Positions 25,011 to 33,943 of a stretch of 64,000 bases of DNA are shown in pieces. The stretch comes from Clostridia bacterium (GTDB taxonomy: Bacteria; Bacillota; Clostridia; Christensenellales; Aristaeellaceae), in assembly GCA_017469265.1 (NCBI GenBank), contig JAFUGS010000008.1:29788-93787 (forward strand). The letters run 5' to 3'. The translations under genes and the position numbers were made by a program. The notes below the pieces were generated by a model. The model had not been told where the DNA came from and made no database searches. It worked only from the letters and a program-made list of their open reading frames with translations. The first letter of the stretch is position 1; every line of letters starts with the position of its first letter.

Positions 25011-26225
25011 ATGAGCATATTTGAATCCCTGGGAAAACTGGTGCAGGAATCCGGTTTTGCCATGATGTTTGCGGGGGATGGATGGAAAAACCTGATTATG
25101 ATCATCATCGCCTGCGTGCTGCTGTATCTTGGCATCAAGAAGGAATATGAACCCCTGCTGATGGTCGGAATCGCCACAGGCTGCCTGCTGGCCAATGTCA
25201 GCGCCCTGGGCGGTTTTTCCAACGCGCTGTATCACCAGGAACTTTGGGACGAGTTTCTGACGGAAGGCGGCCCCTACGCGCACAGTTATGGGCATATCAT
25301 GGCCAATGGAGGCCTGATAGACATCCTGTATATGGGCGTAAAGGCCGGTATTTATCCCTGCCTGATTTTTATCGGCATTGGCGCCATGACGGACTTTGGT
25401 CCGCTGATTTCCAATCCCAAGTCTCTGCTGCTCGGTGCCGCGGCACAGTTTGGCGTCTTCTTCGCTTTCTTCGGCGCGACGCTGCTTGGCTTTAATGGCA
25501 ATGAAGCCGCCTCCATCGGCATCATCGGCGGCGCCGACGGCCCCACGGCAATCCTGACGACAACCAAGCTGGCGCCTCATCTGCTCGGGCCGATCGCGGT
25601 TGCGGCCTACAGTTACATGGCGCTGATCCCCATGATCCAGCCTCCGCTGATGAAAGCGCTGACCACCGAGAAGGAACGGAAGGTCAAGATGGAACAGCTG
25701 CGGGTGGTCAGCAAGACGGAAAAGATCCTTTTCCCGATTATCGTGACCATCTTTGTTGTGCTGCTCCTGCCGTCCACGGCGCCGCTGATCGGCTGCCTGA
25801 TGTTCGGCAATCTGCTGAAGGAAACCGGCGTGACGGAACGGCTCAGCGAAGTGGCTCAGAACGCCCTGATGAACATTGTCACGCTCTTCCTCGGCCTGAG
25901 CGTTGGCGCGACAATGGTCGGGTCCAATTTCCTGAGCGTTCAGACCATTTATATCGTGGTTCTGGGTCTCATCGCTTTCTCTTTCAGCACCATTGGCGGC
26001 CTGCTGGTAGGTAAGCTCATGTATCGGCTCAGCGGCGGGAAAATCAATCCACTGATTGGCTCCGCCGGCGTTTCCGCCGTGCCCATGGCAGCCCGTGTCA
26101 GCCAGAAGGTCGGACAGAAAGAGAATCCGTCCAATTTCCTTCTGATGCACGCGATGGGGCCGAATGTTGCGGGCGTGATTGGTTCCGCGATTGCCGCCGG
26201 TTTCCTGATGAGCGTTTTTGGATGA
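25011..26225 (+). CDS. oadB: Na+-transporting decarboxylase beta subunit
   Basis: 404 residues, polytopic membrane protein with about nine to eleven helices. Signature GGADGPTAILTTTKLAPHLLGPIAVAAYSYMAL is the conserved OadB Na+-binding region. It releases CO2 from carboxybiotin and pumps Na+ outward. As an operon with alpha, gamma and carrier it forms an oxaloacetate- (less likely methylmalonyl-CoA-) decarboxylating sodium pump. The substrate is inferred from the pyruvate-carboxylase-like alpha subunit and neighbouring pckA. Confidence 0.95.
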   Translation: MSIFESLGKLVQESGFAMMFAGDGWKNLIMIIIACVLLYLGIKKEYEPLLMVGIATGCLLANVSALGGFSNALYHQELWDEFLTEGGPYAHSYGHIMANGGLIDILYMGVKAGIYPCLIFIGIGAMTDFGPLISNPKSLLLGAAAQFGVFFAFFGATLLGFNGNEAASIGIIGGADGPTAILTTTKLAPHLLGPIAVAAYSYMALIPMIQPPLMKALTTEKERKVKMEQLRVVSKTEKILFPIIVTIFVVLLLPSTAPLIGCLMFGNLLKETGVTERLSEVAQNALMNIVTLFLGLSVGATMVGSNFLSVQTIYIVVLGLIAFSFSTIGGLLVGKLMYRLSGGKINPLIGSAGVSAVPMAARVSQKVGQKENPSNFLLMHAMGPNVAGVIGSAIAAGFLMSVFG

Positions 26226-26247
26226 TGAAAGCTTTTTCTTCGGAGTC

Positions 26248-26305
26248 GTTTCACGCGGGATGGCAGAAGTGCTTCGCTGGATTGTGAAACGGGTTCAATG
26301 TGAAC
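26248..26305 (+). promoter_or_regulatory. Repeat-rich upstream region of pckA (candidate operators)
   Basis: GTTTCAC (26248-26254) and GTGAAAC (26284-26290) form a spaced inverted repeat. A second palindrome, GTTCA-ATG-TGAAC (26293-26305), lies about 37 bases upstream of the pckA -35. The shared GTGAA half-site suggests binding sites for a regulator; no match to a catabolite-response element was exact. Confidence 0.4.
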
Positions 26306-26341
26306 ATTTTCTGAAGATTGATGCTTTTTTCACATATTTAG

Positions 26342-26370
26342 TTGCAGTTTCCCCTGGTGGGGCATATAAT
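26342..26370 (+). promoter_or_regulatory. pckA promoter
   Basis: TTGCAG (26342-26347), 17-base spacer and TATAAT (26365-26370), with GGGCA before the -10, as at the decarboxylase operon. Confidence 0.85.
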
Positions 26371-26425
26371 AAGAATTGCGGCCGGCCGAAAGGCGAAAGA
26401 AAGCCGCAAAGAAAGAGGTATGAGC

Positions 26426-28030
26426 ATGGCAAATCTGGATTTGACCCAGTATGGAATTACCGGAACGACCGAGATCGTACACAATCCCTCCTACGAATTT
26501 CTCTTCGCGGAAGAGAACAAGCCGGAGCTGGAAGGCTATGAAAAAGGTCAGCTGACGGAACTGGACGCCATGAACGTGATGACAGGCATCTACACCGGCC
26601 GCAGCCCCAAAGACAAGTACATCGTCATGGATGAAAATTCCAAGGACACCGTCTGGTGGACCACGGAAGGGTATAAGAATGACAATCATCCGCTGAGCCA
26701 GGAGAACTGGGAGATTCTGAAGGATCTGGCGAAGAAGGAACTGTCCGGGAAACGGCTGTTCGTGGTGGATGCTTTCTGCGGCGCGAACAAGGACACCCGT
26801 ATGGCCGTGCGCTTCATTATGGAAGTCGCCTGGCAGGCGCATTTTGTGACCAACATGTTCATTAAGCCCTCCGCTGAGGAGCTGGCCAGCTTTAAGCCTG
26901 ATTTTGTCGTATACGCAGCTTCCAAGGCCAAGGTGGACAATTATCAGGCGATGGGGCTGAACTCTGAAACCGCGGTGGCCTTCAACATCACCAGCCGGGA
27001 ACAGGTTATTCTGAACACCTGGTATGGCGGTGAGATGAAGAAGGGCATGTTCTCCATGATGAACTACTATCTGCCGCTCAAGGGCATTGCAGCCATGCAC
27101 TGCTCCGCCAACACGGATATGAACGGGGAGAACACAGCCATCTTCTTTGGCCTTTCCGGAACCGGGAAGACGACCCTGTCCACCGATCCCAAGCGGCTGC
27201 TGATCGGCGATGATGAGCATGGCTGGGATGACAACGGCGTCTTCAATTTCGAAGGCGGCTGCTATGCGAAGGTCATCAATCTGGATAAGGATTCCGAGCC
27301 GGATATCTATAACGCCATCCGCAGAGACGCGCTGCTGGAAAACGTGACGGTGGATAAAGACGGAAAGATTGATTTCGCGGATAAGAGTGTGACGGAAAAC
27401 ACCCGCGTTTCCTATCCCATCAACCATATCGAAAAGATTGTGGCGCCCATTTCCGCCGGGCCTGCGGCGAAGAACGTGATCTTCCTGAGCGCGGATGCCT
27501 TTGGTGTACTGCCGCCTGTAAGCGTGCTGACGCCCGAGCAGACCAATTATTATTTCCTTTCCGGTTTTACCGCGAAGCTCGCGGGTACGGAACGGGGAAT
27601 CACCGAGCCCACACCCACCTTCTCCGCATGCTTTGGCCAGGCTTTCCTGGAGCTGCATCCCACGAAGTACGCGGAAGAGCTGGTCAAGCGCATGGAAATG
27701 AGCGGCGCCAAGGCCTATCTGGTCAATACCGGCTGGAACGGAACCGGCAAGCGCATTTCCATCAAGGATACCCGCGGCATTATTGACGCGATTCTGAACG
27801 GCGACATTCTGAATGCTCCCACCAAGAAGATTCCCTACTTCAATTTCGAAGTTCCCACGCAGCTGAATGGCGTGGACTCCGGAATCCTGGATCCCCGGGA
27901 TACGTACGCCGATCCGTCCGAGTGGGAAGCGAAAGCCAAGGATCTTGCCGGCCGCTTCATTAAGAATTTCGTCAAGTACGAGAGCAACGAAGCGGGGAAG
28001 GCGCTGGTTTCCGCCGGTCCTCAGCTGTAA
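26426..28030 (+). CDS. pckA: Phosphoenolpyruvate carboxykinase (ATP)
   Basis: 534 residues from ATG at 26426 ([10 protein letters not shown]); an ATG at 26420 is too close to the GAGG site. The ATP-type PEPCK interconverts oxaloacetate+ATP and PEP+CO2+ADP. Motifs: [25 protein letters not shown]-loop [11 protein letters not shown], and the metal/ATP block [22 protein letters not shown]. In anaerobes it often runs toward oxaloacetate formation, feeding the adjacent decarboxylase or succinate pathways; direction is inference. A bidirectional terminator follows. Confidence 0.97.
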   Translation: MANLDLTQYGITGTTEIVHNPSYEFLFAEENKPELEGYEKGQLTELDAMNVMTGIYTGRSPKDKYIVMDENSKDTVWWTTEGYKNDNHPLSQENWEILKDLAKKELSGKRLFVVDAFCGANKDTRMAVRFIMEVAWQAHFVTNMFIKPSAEELASFKPDFVVYAASKAKVDNYQAMGLNSETAVAFNITSREQVILNTWYGGEMKKGMFSMMNYYLPLKGIAAMHCSANTDMNGENTAIFFGLSGTGKTTLSTDPKRLLIGDDEHGWDDNGVFNFEGGCYAKVINLDKDSEPDIYNAIRRDALLENVTVDKDGKIDFADKSVTENTRVSYPINHIEKIVAPISAGPAAKNVIFLSADAFGVLPPVSVLTPEQTNYYFLSGFTAKLAGTERGITEPTPTFSACFGQAFLELHPTKYAEELVKRMEMSGAKAYLVNTGWNGTGKRISIKDTRGIIDAILNGDILNAPTKKIPYFNFEVPTQLNGVDSGILDPRDTYADPSEWEAKAKDLAGRFIKNFVKYESNEAGKALVSAGPQL

Positions 28031-28053
28031 TTCGGTTTATACCACCCCTGAAC

Positions 28054-28098
28054 GGGAACAAAAACAGGCGCCAGATTGAGGCGCCTGTTTTTGTTCCC
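28054..28098. terminator. Bidirectional terminator between pckA and argF
   Basis: Arms 28054-28072 and 28080-28098 are complementary over 19 bases around a 7-base loop. The A/T runs on both sides make it functional on both strands for the convergent genes. Confidence 0.93.
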
Positions 28099-28104
28099 TG
28101 CTTT

Positions 28105-29091
28105 TTACAGGGTCGCAGCCATTACAGCTTTGATGGTATGCATGCGGTTTTCCGCCTCATCAAATACGATGGAGCGGCTGCATTCGAATACATCATCCGT
28201 GACTTCCATGCAGTCCAGCCCAAACTTTTCATGAATCTGCTTTCCGATGGTGGTGTTCAGGTCGTGGAAAGCGGGGAGGCAGTGCATAAAGCGGCACTGG
28301 GAGCCGGCCAGCTCCATCAGAGAACGGGTAATACGATAAGGGGAGAGATCCTGAATCCGCTCAGCCCAGATGCTGTCCGGCTCACCCATGGAAACCCAGA
28401 CATCCGTATAAAGCACATCGGCATCCCTGGCCGCCTCCCGCGGGTCCGTCAGGAACTGAAGCTCCGCGCCGGTTTCCTGGGCAATCGCCAGACATTGCTT
28501 TTGAAGCTGCGGAGAAGGCTGATACTTTTCCGGCGCGCAGGCGGTAAAGCGCATTCCCATTTTCGCGCATCCAACCATCAGAGAGTTCCCCATATTGTAA
28601 CGCGCATCCCCAAGATAGACCAGCTTTTTCCCTTTCAGGCTGCCAAAATGCTCCTGAATGGTCAGAAAATCCGCAAGAATCTGGGTGGGATGGAATTCAT
28701 TGGTCAGCCCGTTCCATACAGGAACACCCGCGTATTTAGCCAGCGTTTCAACGATTTCCTGTCCATAACCGCGGTATTCAATGCCATCAAACATGCGGCC
28801 GAGCACTCTGGCCGTATCCGCAATGGACTCTTTTTTGCCGATCTGGCTTCCGGAAGGATCCAGATAGGTTACGCCCATTCCCAGATCGTGGGCGGCCACC
28901 TCAAAAGCGCAGCGCGTTCTGGTGGATGTTTTCTCAAAAATCAGGACAATATTCTTTCCTTCAAAAAGGCGATGAGAAACCCCGTTTTTTTTCTGCGCCT
29001 TTAACTCCGCGGCCAGGGATAAGAGCCCCTGGATTTCCTCCGTCGAAAGATCCAGCAGTTTCAGGAAACAATGATCTTTTAGATGAAACAT
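28105..29091 (-). CDS. argF: Ornithine carbamoyltransferase
   Basis: 328 residues from ATG at 29091, 7 bases after AGGGGG; the ATG at 29097 is too close to this site. It forms citrulline from ornithine and carbamoyl phosphate. The carbamoyl-phosphate loop STRTRCAF, the HPTQ motif (FHPTQILAD), the [12 protein letters not shown] block and HCLPAFHD with the catalytic Cys are all intact. It stands alone, so whether it serves arginine synthesis or catabolism (arcB-like) is unclear. A palindrome overlaps its -10. Confidence 0.94.
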   Translation of the reverse strand: MFHLKDHCFLKLLDLSTEEIQGLLSLAAELKAQKKNGVSHRLFEGKNIVLIFEKTSTRTRCAFEVAAHDLGMGVTYLDPSGSQIGKKESIADTARVLGRMFDGIEYRGYGQEIVETLAKYAGVPVWNGLTNEFHPTQILADFLTIQEHFGSLKGKKLVYLGDARYNMGNSLMVGCAKMGMRFTACAPEKYQPSPQLQKQCLAIAQETGAELQFLTDPREAARDADVLYTDVWVSMGEPDSIWAERIQDLSPYRITRSLMELAGSQCRFMHCLPAFHDLNTTIGKQIHEKFGLDCMEVTDDVFECSRSIVFDEAENRMHTIKAVMAATL

Positions 29092-29114
29092 GCGCATTCC
29101 CCCTGACTAAATGA

Positions 29115-29134
29115 TGCTTTATTATAATAAAGCA
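29115..29134 (-). promoter_or_regulatory. 20-bp perfect palindrome over the argF -10 (candidate operator)
   Basis: TGCTTTATTA followed immediately by its reverse complement TAATAAAGCA, spanning the argF -10 box (29121-29126). AT-rich 18-20 bp palindromes at arg promoters are typical of ArgR/AhrC boxes, though the match to that consensus is only partial. Confidence 0.55.
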
Positions 29135-29149
29135 GTTCCGATCGGTCAA
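29121..29149 (-). promoter_or_regulatory. argF promoter
   Basis: On the minus strand TTGACC (29144-29149), 17-base spacer and TATAAT (29121-29126). Confidence 0.88.
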
Positions 29150-29165
29150 CGGGAAAAAATAATGT

Positions 29166-29194
29166 TTGCGCGCACAAGAAAATTGTGCTACAAT
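29166..29194 (+). promoter_or_regulatory. Promoter and operator-like repeat of the XRE/S24 gene
   Basis: TTGCGC (29166-29171), 17-base spacer and TACAAT (29189-29194). The spacer is exactly an inverted repeat, GCACAA-GAAAA-TTGTGC (29172-29188), placed where a repressor would block RNA polymerase. Confidence 0.75.
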
Positions 29195-29253
29195 ATCTCT
29201 GTCAACAGGATGGAAGCGTGATATGACTGATCCCGGAGAAAGGAGCATGCGCC

Positions 29254-30036
29254 TTGAATGAGTCATCTGCGGAAATGCTGAACGCTGCCGGAAAGCCTTA
29301 TGGCGATCTGATCCGGTCCTATCGAAAGCGCAAGGGGCTGAGTCAGGAACAGCTCGGAGCCATTGCGCGTGTGAAGAAGAACGCTGTCGGCGCCTGGGAA
29401 GCCGGGCGCAGCCGGCCCGATGTCGCCAGTATTCCCGCGCTTTGCCGGGAGCTGGATATGCCGCTGCATGTTTTCTTCGGCCTTTCTGATGCCTCCGGGA
29501 ATGATGAGCTGCACATGCGGTTTGACCGTCTGAATGCGTATAATCGGCAGATTATTCTCAAGCAGATGGACATGCTCTACGAGCTGCAGGTTCCGCACCA
29601 AGTTCCGGTCCGCAAGGTGCTTCCGCTGTTTCGCAGCGACCTTTCCGCCGCGGCCGGTCCTGTCTCCTACATCGAAGAAGCGCGCGGCGAAACCGTCTAT
29701 GTGGCGGAAACGCCTCTGACGCTTCAGGCGGATGAAATCATCCGCGTCAGCGGGGACAGCATGGAGCCAACTTTTTATGATGGGGATCTGGTGCTCGTCC
29801 GGCATTCCAGCCGCGTACAGGAAGGGGAGATCGGTATCTTTGTGAATGGAGATGCCGGATATATCAAGGAATACCATCGAGACGGCCTGTACAGCCATAA
29901 CGCGGCGTACGGGGTGATCCGCTTTTCTTCGGAGGATGTTGTTCGCTGTATCGGCAAAGTGCTGGGGAAGCTTCAGGCGGATCTGACAGCCACAGAGGAA
30001 GAAGTCGCCGCCTATCTGTCCGGCCGGATGACCTGA
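29254..30036 (+). CDS. XRE-family repressor with LexA-like S24 self-cleavage domain
   Basis: 260 residues from TTG at 29254, after GGAGAAAGGAG. An N-terminal helix-turn-helix (about 17-72, IRSYRKRKGLSQEQLGAIARVKKNAVGAWEAG) precedes a linker and a C-terminal S24 domain. A candidate cleavage bond Ala134-Gly135, nucleophile Ser169 (SGDSMEPT) and Lys205 (GYIKEY) are spaced 35 and 36 residues apart, close to LexA (35 and 37). It is likely a CI/LexA-type repressor inactivated by RecA-stimulated self-cleavage. Its own promoter holds an inverted repeat, suggesting autoregulation. No phage genes surround it. Confidence 0.88.
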   Translation: MNESSAEMLNAAGKPYGDLIRSYRKRKGLSQEQLGAIARVKKNAVGAWEAGRSRPDVASIPALCRELDMPLHVFFGLSDASGNDELHMRFDRLNAYNRQIILKQMDMLYELQVPHQVPVRKVLPLFRSDLSAAAGPVSYIEEARGETVYVAETPLTLQADEIIRVSGDSMEPTFYDGDLVLVRHSSRVQEGEIGIFVNGDAGYIKEYHRDGLYSHNAAYGVIRFSSEDVVRCIGKVLGKLQADLTATEEEVAAYLSGRMT

Positions 30037-30127
30037 CGCAGACGCTGGAAGAAACCCGTCGTCTTCCGCCGGGGGGCAACAATTCATGCTTTGGTCACAG
30101 ATTGTTCTTTTATCCTTAAGGTAATAA

Positions 30128-30136
30128 TGGTATAAT
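30128..30136 (+). promoter_or_regulatory. Probable promoter of the Hsp70 cluster (extended -10)
   Basis: TATAAT (30131-30136) preceded by TGG, an extended -10; the -35 position (TTTTAT) is weak. No CIRCE element is visible. Confidence 0.55.
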
Positions 30137-30137
30137 A

Positions 30138-30168
30138 ATCGGGGTGGGTTTTTCCATCCCGATTTTTT
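30138..30168 (+). terminator. Terminator hairpin overlapping the Hsp70 transcription start
   Basis: Arms ATCGGGGTGG (30138-30147) and CCATCCCGAT (30154-30163) with one G-U pair, then six T (30163-30168). It lies 2-30 bases after the -10 of the Hsp70 promoter, so it can terminate read-through from the upstream repressor gene. Confidence 0.75.
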
Positions 30169-30182
30169 GGGAGAAAAAAAAC

Positions 30183-31766
30183 ATGGCCAAAATGATTGGA
30201 ATCGACCTTGGAACAACAAACTCCTGTGTCGCATTCATGGAAAACGGACGCGCTACTGTGATTCCAAGCGCTGAGGGAGAGCGAACGACGCCTTCCATCG
30301 TCGCCTTTACCAAAAACGGGGAAAGGCTGGTAGGGCAGGCCGCGAAAAGGCAGGCAGTTACCAATGCTGACCGCACTTTTTCCTCTGTGAAGCGTGAAAT
30401 GGGTTCGGACAAGGTCTATCGGGTGGAAGGACGGTCGTACCGTCCGCAGGAACTTTCCGCCATGATTCTTCGAAAACTGAAAGCGGACGCGGAGCGCTAT
30501 ATCGGAGAGACGGTTTCCGACGCGGTGATTACGGTTCCCGCCTATTTTACGGACGCGCAGCGCCAGGCCACCAGAGACGCCGGTGTCATTGCCGGGCTGA
30601 ATGTGCTGCGGATAATTAATGAACCTACCTCAGCGGCTCTGGCCTATGGATTTGATAAAATGGAAAACCGCAAGATCATGGTGTATGACCTCGGAGGCGG
30701 AACGTTTGATGTTTCTATCCTTGAGATCGGCCATGACATGATTGAAGTGCTGGCTACGGCGGGAAACAATCACCTGGGTGGAGATGATTTTGATCTGTGT
30801 GTTGTCGGTTTTCTGCTGGATGTATTTAAAAAGGAACATGGGATGGACCTGTCAAAGGATCCCATGGCCATGCAGCGTTTAAATGAGGCAGCTGAAAGGG
30901 CAAAGATTGAGCTCTCCTCCGCCCAGACGGCCGTGGTGAACCTTCCTTTTCTGGCGCAGACATCGAAAGGGCCGCTGCATCTTGAAACTACGCTGTCGCG
31001 CAAACGATTTGATGAGCTGACCTCCCATCTGGTGGATGCGACCAGAGGCCCCGTTCAGCAGGCGATGGAAGACGCGGGTGTATCCGCCGGAGATATTGAC
31101 CGTGTGCTGCTGGTTGGCGGAAGCACAAGGATTCCCGCGGTTCAGGCCGCGGTTCGAAGCATGATGGGAAAGGAGCCTTCCCGGGATATCAATCCCGATG
31201 AATGTGTCGCCATGGGTGCCTGTCTGCAGGGCGGCGTGCTGACAGGCGCCGTAAACAGTCTGCTTCTGATTGATGTAACGCCTCTTTCCCTGGGGATTGA
31301 GACCATGGGAGATGTTTTCGCCCAGATTATTCCACGAAACACACCGCTTCCGTGCCATCACTCCCAGGTTTTTACAACCGCCGCGAATTTTCAGACCAGC
31401 GTGGAAATCAACGTACTGCAGGGGGAACGGGGAACCGCTTCCGGCAACAAATCCCTCGGAAAATTCAGACTGGACGGGATTCGGCGGGCACTGCGGGGAA
31501 TTCCGCAAATCGAGGTCACTTTTACGATTGATACAAATGGGATCGTTCAGGTCAGCGCCAGAGATCTGGGAACCGGACGCAGCCAAGAAATCACCATTAC
31601 CGGTTCTGGAAACATGAGCCAGGCTGAAATTGAGCAGGCGATGCATGACGCGGAAATGTACGCGGAAGCGGATCGAAGAAAGCGTGCAGAGGAAGCCCGA
31701 TACAGCCGAAAAGGCGCCGACGCGGCGGAAAACAGATCTGACGATGACGGCGCCATGGACGCCTGA
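30183..31766 (+). CDS. Short Hsp70 (DnaK-like) chaperone
   Basis: 527 residues from ATG at 30183, against about 610-640 for DnaK. The ATPase domain (about 1-365) is complete: [57 protein letters not shown] and [13 protein letters not shown]. The substrate-binding beta domain is present ([10 protein letters not shown]-like [13 protein letters not shown]), but the C-terminal helical lid is cut to about 60 residues. No grpE, hrcA or canonical dnaJ is adjacent; instead DUF5685-like, J-domain and zinc-ribbon genes follow. A specialised Hsp70 paralogue with its own J partner is most likely. Confidence 0.92.
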   Translation: MAKMIGIDLGTTNSCVAFMENGRATVIPSAEGERTTPSIVAFTKNGERLVGQAAKRQAVTNADRTFSSVKREMGSDKVYRVEGRSYRPQELSAMILRKLKADAERYIGETVSDAVITVPAYFTDAQRQATRDAGVIAGLNVLRIINEPTSAALAYGFDKMENRKIMVYDLGGGTFDVSILEIGHDMIEVLATAGNNHLGGDDFDLCVVGFLLDVFKKEHGMDLSKDPMAMQRLNEAAERAKIELSSAQTAVVNLPFLAQTSKGPLHLETTLSRKRFDELTSHLVDATRGPVQQAMEDAGVSAGDIDRVLLVGGSTRIPAVQAAVRSMMGKEPSRDINPDECVAMGACLQGGVLTGAVNSLLLIDVTPLSLGIETMGDVFAQIIPRNTPLPCHHSQVFTTAANFQTSVEINVLQGERGTASGNKSLGKFRLDGIRRALRGIPQIEVTFTIDTNGIVQVSARDLGTGRSQEITITGSGNMSQAEIEQAMHDAEMYAEADRRKRAEEARYSRKGADAAENRSDDDGAMDA

Positions 31767-31778
31767 GAGGGGAAGCCT

Positions 31779-32621
31779 ATGTTTGGATATATTACTCCCC
31801 GGATGGACGCGTTGTCGGAAACACAGCAGCAACGGTACCGATCGGTTTACTGCGGCCTGTGCCGCGAGCTGGGCCGGCTGTCAGGCCAGCGCGGCCGGGC
31901 CCTGCTCAGTCATGATATGACTTTTCTTGCGCTGCTGCTTTCCTCTCTGACGGAGCCCGATGAAGCCGCAAAAGAATTCCGCTGCCCCGTTCATCCGATT
32001 CAGAAGCGGCTGCAGGTACAGAACGAAGCGGTTTCCTACGCTGCAGCCATGAATCTTGTCCTGATGGATTTGAAATGTGAGGATCAGATTCGCGATGAAC
32101 ATTCAAGGGCTGCTGAGACAGTAAAACAGCGGATTCAGCCCGCCATGGAAAAGATCAAAAAGCAGTATTCACGTCAGACCGCGCAGGCTCGAGGAGCGCT
32201 GGAACAACTCTGGATGGAGGAAACGCGGCCTCATCCGGATCCGGATCGTCTGTGCAACCTTTCCGGAACCATGCTTGGAGCCGTTTTTGTCCCGAATTCG
32301 GATTTAACCCCGTGGGACGTTCATCTTCGCGTTCTGGGGGAAGGACTGGGCAGATTCGTGTATTGGATGGATGCGTGGGATGATCGGGAGAGGGATCATC
32401 GAAAACGCCGCTTCAATCCGATTGACTGTCTGGAAATTCAGGGGGAACCGGATTCGTATATCAGGGAGATTTTAGAGATGCTGATCGCCGAAGCGGTGAC
32501 CGCATTCGAGGTGCTTCCGCTTGAACAGGATCTTGATCTTCTGCGCAATGTGCTGTATAGTGGCGTATGGCAGCGTTATGAAGCTGTACATAACCGCCGG
32601 GAGAAGGAGCGAGAAGAATGA
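31779..32621 (+). CDS. DUF5685-like protein
   Basis: 280 residues, predicted soluble and helical. The N-terminal [33 protein letters not shown], with a CxxC pair, and a later Cys/His cluster ([10 protein letters not shown]) match the DUF5685 family; a possible metal site is formed by these Cys/His. [24 protein letters not shown] is another conserved-looking block, acidic and reminiscent of metal-binding helices. Function is unknown. It lies 12 bases after the Hsp70 and overlaps the J-protein start by ATGA, so it probably acts with both. Confidence 0.78.
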   Translation: MFGYITPRMDALSETQQQRYRSVYCGLCRELGRLSGQRGRALLSHDMTFLALLLSSLTEPDEAAKEFRCPVHPIQKRLQVQNEAVSYAAAMNLVLMDLKCEDQIRDEHSRAAETVKQRIQPAMEKIKKQYSRQTAQARGALEQLWMEETRPHPDPDRLCNLSGTMLGAVFVPNSDLTPWDVHLRVLGEGLGRFVYWMDAWDDRERDHRKRRFNPIDCLEIQGEPDSYIREILEMLIAEAVTAFEVLPLEQDLDLLRNVLYSGVWQRYEAVHNRREKEREE

Positions 32622-33424
32622 CCCGTGATCCTTTTTCCGTGCTGGAGATACCCGACTCCGCCACGGAAGATGAAATCAAGTCCGCCTACCGAAAGCTGGC
32701 TAAAAAGTATCATCCTGACCTGAACCCCGGGGATAAAGCTGCGGAGCAGAAGATGAAAGAGGTCAATGAGGCCTATGCAGAAGCCATGCGCATCCGGAAA
32801 AACGGGGGCACCTGGCAGTCTTCTTCCTCCTCAAACAGTTATGGCGGCAGTTATTATTCCCCCGACGGTTCTTCCTATAACGGTTCAACTTCCGGCTATG
32901 GCGGATATGGTTCAAATCCCTTCTGGGGACAGAAGCAGGGGTGGGAACAGCAGCGGGAAAATCCATTTGAGGAATTCGGGTTCGGTTTTTCTCCTTTTTC
33001 CGATTTCTTTGGCGCGGGACAGCATCGGACCACGTTTCGCACGCGGAATTACGCAGATCCTGAACTGAAGACCGTTGAAAGCTATGTGCTGGCCCAAAGA
33101 TTTCAGGATGCCCTGAATCTGCTGAATCGGATTCCTACCCATGACGCGGACTGGCATGCGCTCTACGCGAGAGCGGATCTGGGGCTTGGCAATCGAATTT
33201 CCGCGCTGGATCACGCGCGGAAAGCCAGCCAGATGGCTCCGGAAGATTCAGATTATCAGCAGCTGGTACAGGTGGTGGAATCCGGCCGCCAGGCGTACCA
33301 GCAAACCAGGCAGACCGGTTATCAGTTTAAGAACGCAGTCTGCGCCAATCCATTCCTGACCTGCTGCGCAATGAACATTGCCCTGCGATGCTGTCTCGGG
33401 GGACGGGTCTGGCTATGCTGTTAA
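32618..33424 (+). CDS. J-domain protein with Cys-rich C-terminal tail
   Basis: 268 residues. The J domain (about 4-65) contains the HPD motif ([10 protein letters not shown]), needed to stimulate Hsp70 ATPase. A Ser/Gly/Tyr-rich low-complexity linker (about 68-125) follows, then a helical TPR-like region (about 145-225; [42 protein letters not shown]). The last 27 residues contain seven Cys (CANPFLTCC ... RCC ... CC). It lacks the DnaJ zinc-finger and client-binding domains. It is the natural partner of the adjacent short Hsp70. Confidence 0.88.
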   Translation: MTRDPFSVLEIPDSATEDEIKSAYRKLAKKYHPDLNPGDKAAEQKMKEVNEAYAEAMRIRKNGGTWQSSSSSNSYGGSYYSPDGSSYNGSTSGYGGYGSNPFWGQKQGWEQQRENPFEEFGFGFSPFSDFFGAGQHRTTFRTRNYADPELKTVESYVLAQRFQDALNLLNRIPTHDADWHALYARADLGLGNRISALDHARKASQMAPEDSDYQQLVQVVESGRQAYQQTRQTGYQFKNAVCANPFLTCCAMNIALRCCLGGRVWLCC

Positions 33425-33452
33425 TGGACAAAAATGAAGGAGATTGAATCGA

Positions 33453-33860
33453 ATGTTGCAGAAAATCAGAGAAACACTGACCAGATGGATGACAGGACGT
33501 CATGGACCGGATCAGATGGGAATGTTTACATTGATGGCCGGGCTGGTCTGCTCGCTGGTCGGTTCCTTTACGAGATGGGGCATTCTTAACCTTGCCGGCC
33601 TTGGTCTGTATATCTGGACCCTCTACCGTATGCTGAGCAGGAACCATCAGGCCAGGTCCATTGAGAATCAAAAGTATCTTTCGCTGACAGGAAAGTACTC
33701 CCTTAAAAGCAGGCAGTTTTTCCGCCGGATGAAGAACAGAAAGGAATACAAGTATTTTCGCTGTCCAAACTGCAGGCAGCTGCTCCGGCTGAAACGGGGC
33801 TGCGGCTCGAAAGAAATTACCTGTGCCAAATGTGGACACCAGTTCCAGCAGAAAGCCTGA
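33453..33860 (+). CDS. Small membrane protein with C-terminal zinc ribbon
   Basis: 135 residues from ATG at 33453, 10 bases after AAGGAG. One or two hydrophobic segments (about 28-65) are followed by a basic region and a C-terminal zinc ribbon, CPNC ... CAKC (about 105-130). Proteins of this shape occur next to DUF5685 and J-domain genes in Clostridia. It may anchor or guide the chaperone set at the membrane; that role is inferred from position only. Confidence 0.72.
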   Translation: MLQKIRETLTRWMTGRHGPDQMGMFTLMAGLVCSLVGSFTRWGILNLAGLGLYIWTLYRMLSRNHQARSIENQKYLSLTGKYSLKSRQFFRRMKNRKEYKYFRCPNCRQLLRLKRGCGSKEITCAKCGHQFQQKA

Positions 33861-33943
33861 AAGCAGGATCAAACCGCTGTTTTGCATAGTCTGTGGACTA
33901 TCTGAACAATAACATCAAGATCGAACAGGGAAGGGGAACACCA

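Noticed and set aside
26284-26305. Catabolite-response element (cre) at pckA
   Set aside because: The palindromes miss the central CG and spacing of the cre consensus; recorded only as candidate operators.
30037-30182. CIRCE element for the Hsp70 cluster
   Set aside because: No TTAGCACTC-N9-GAGTGCTAA or close variant is present.
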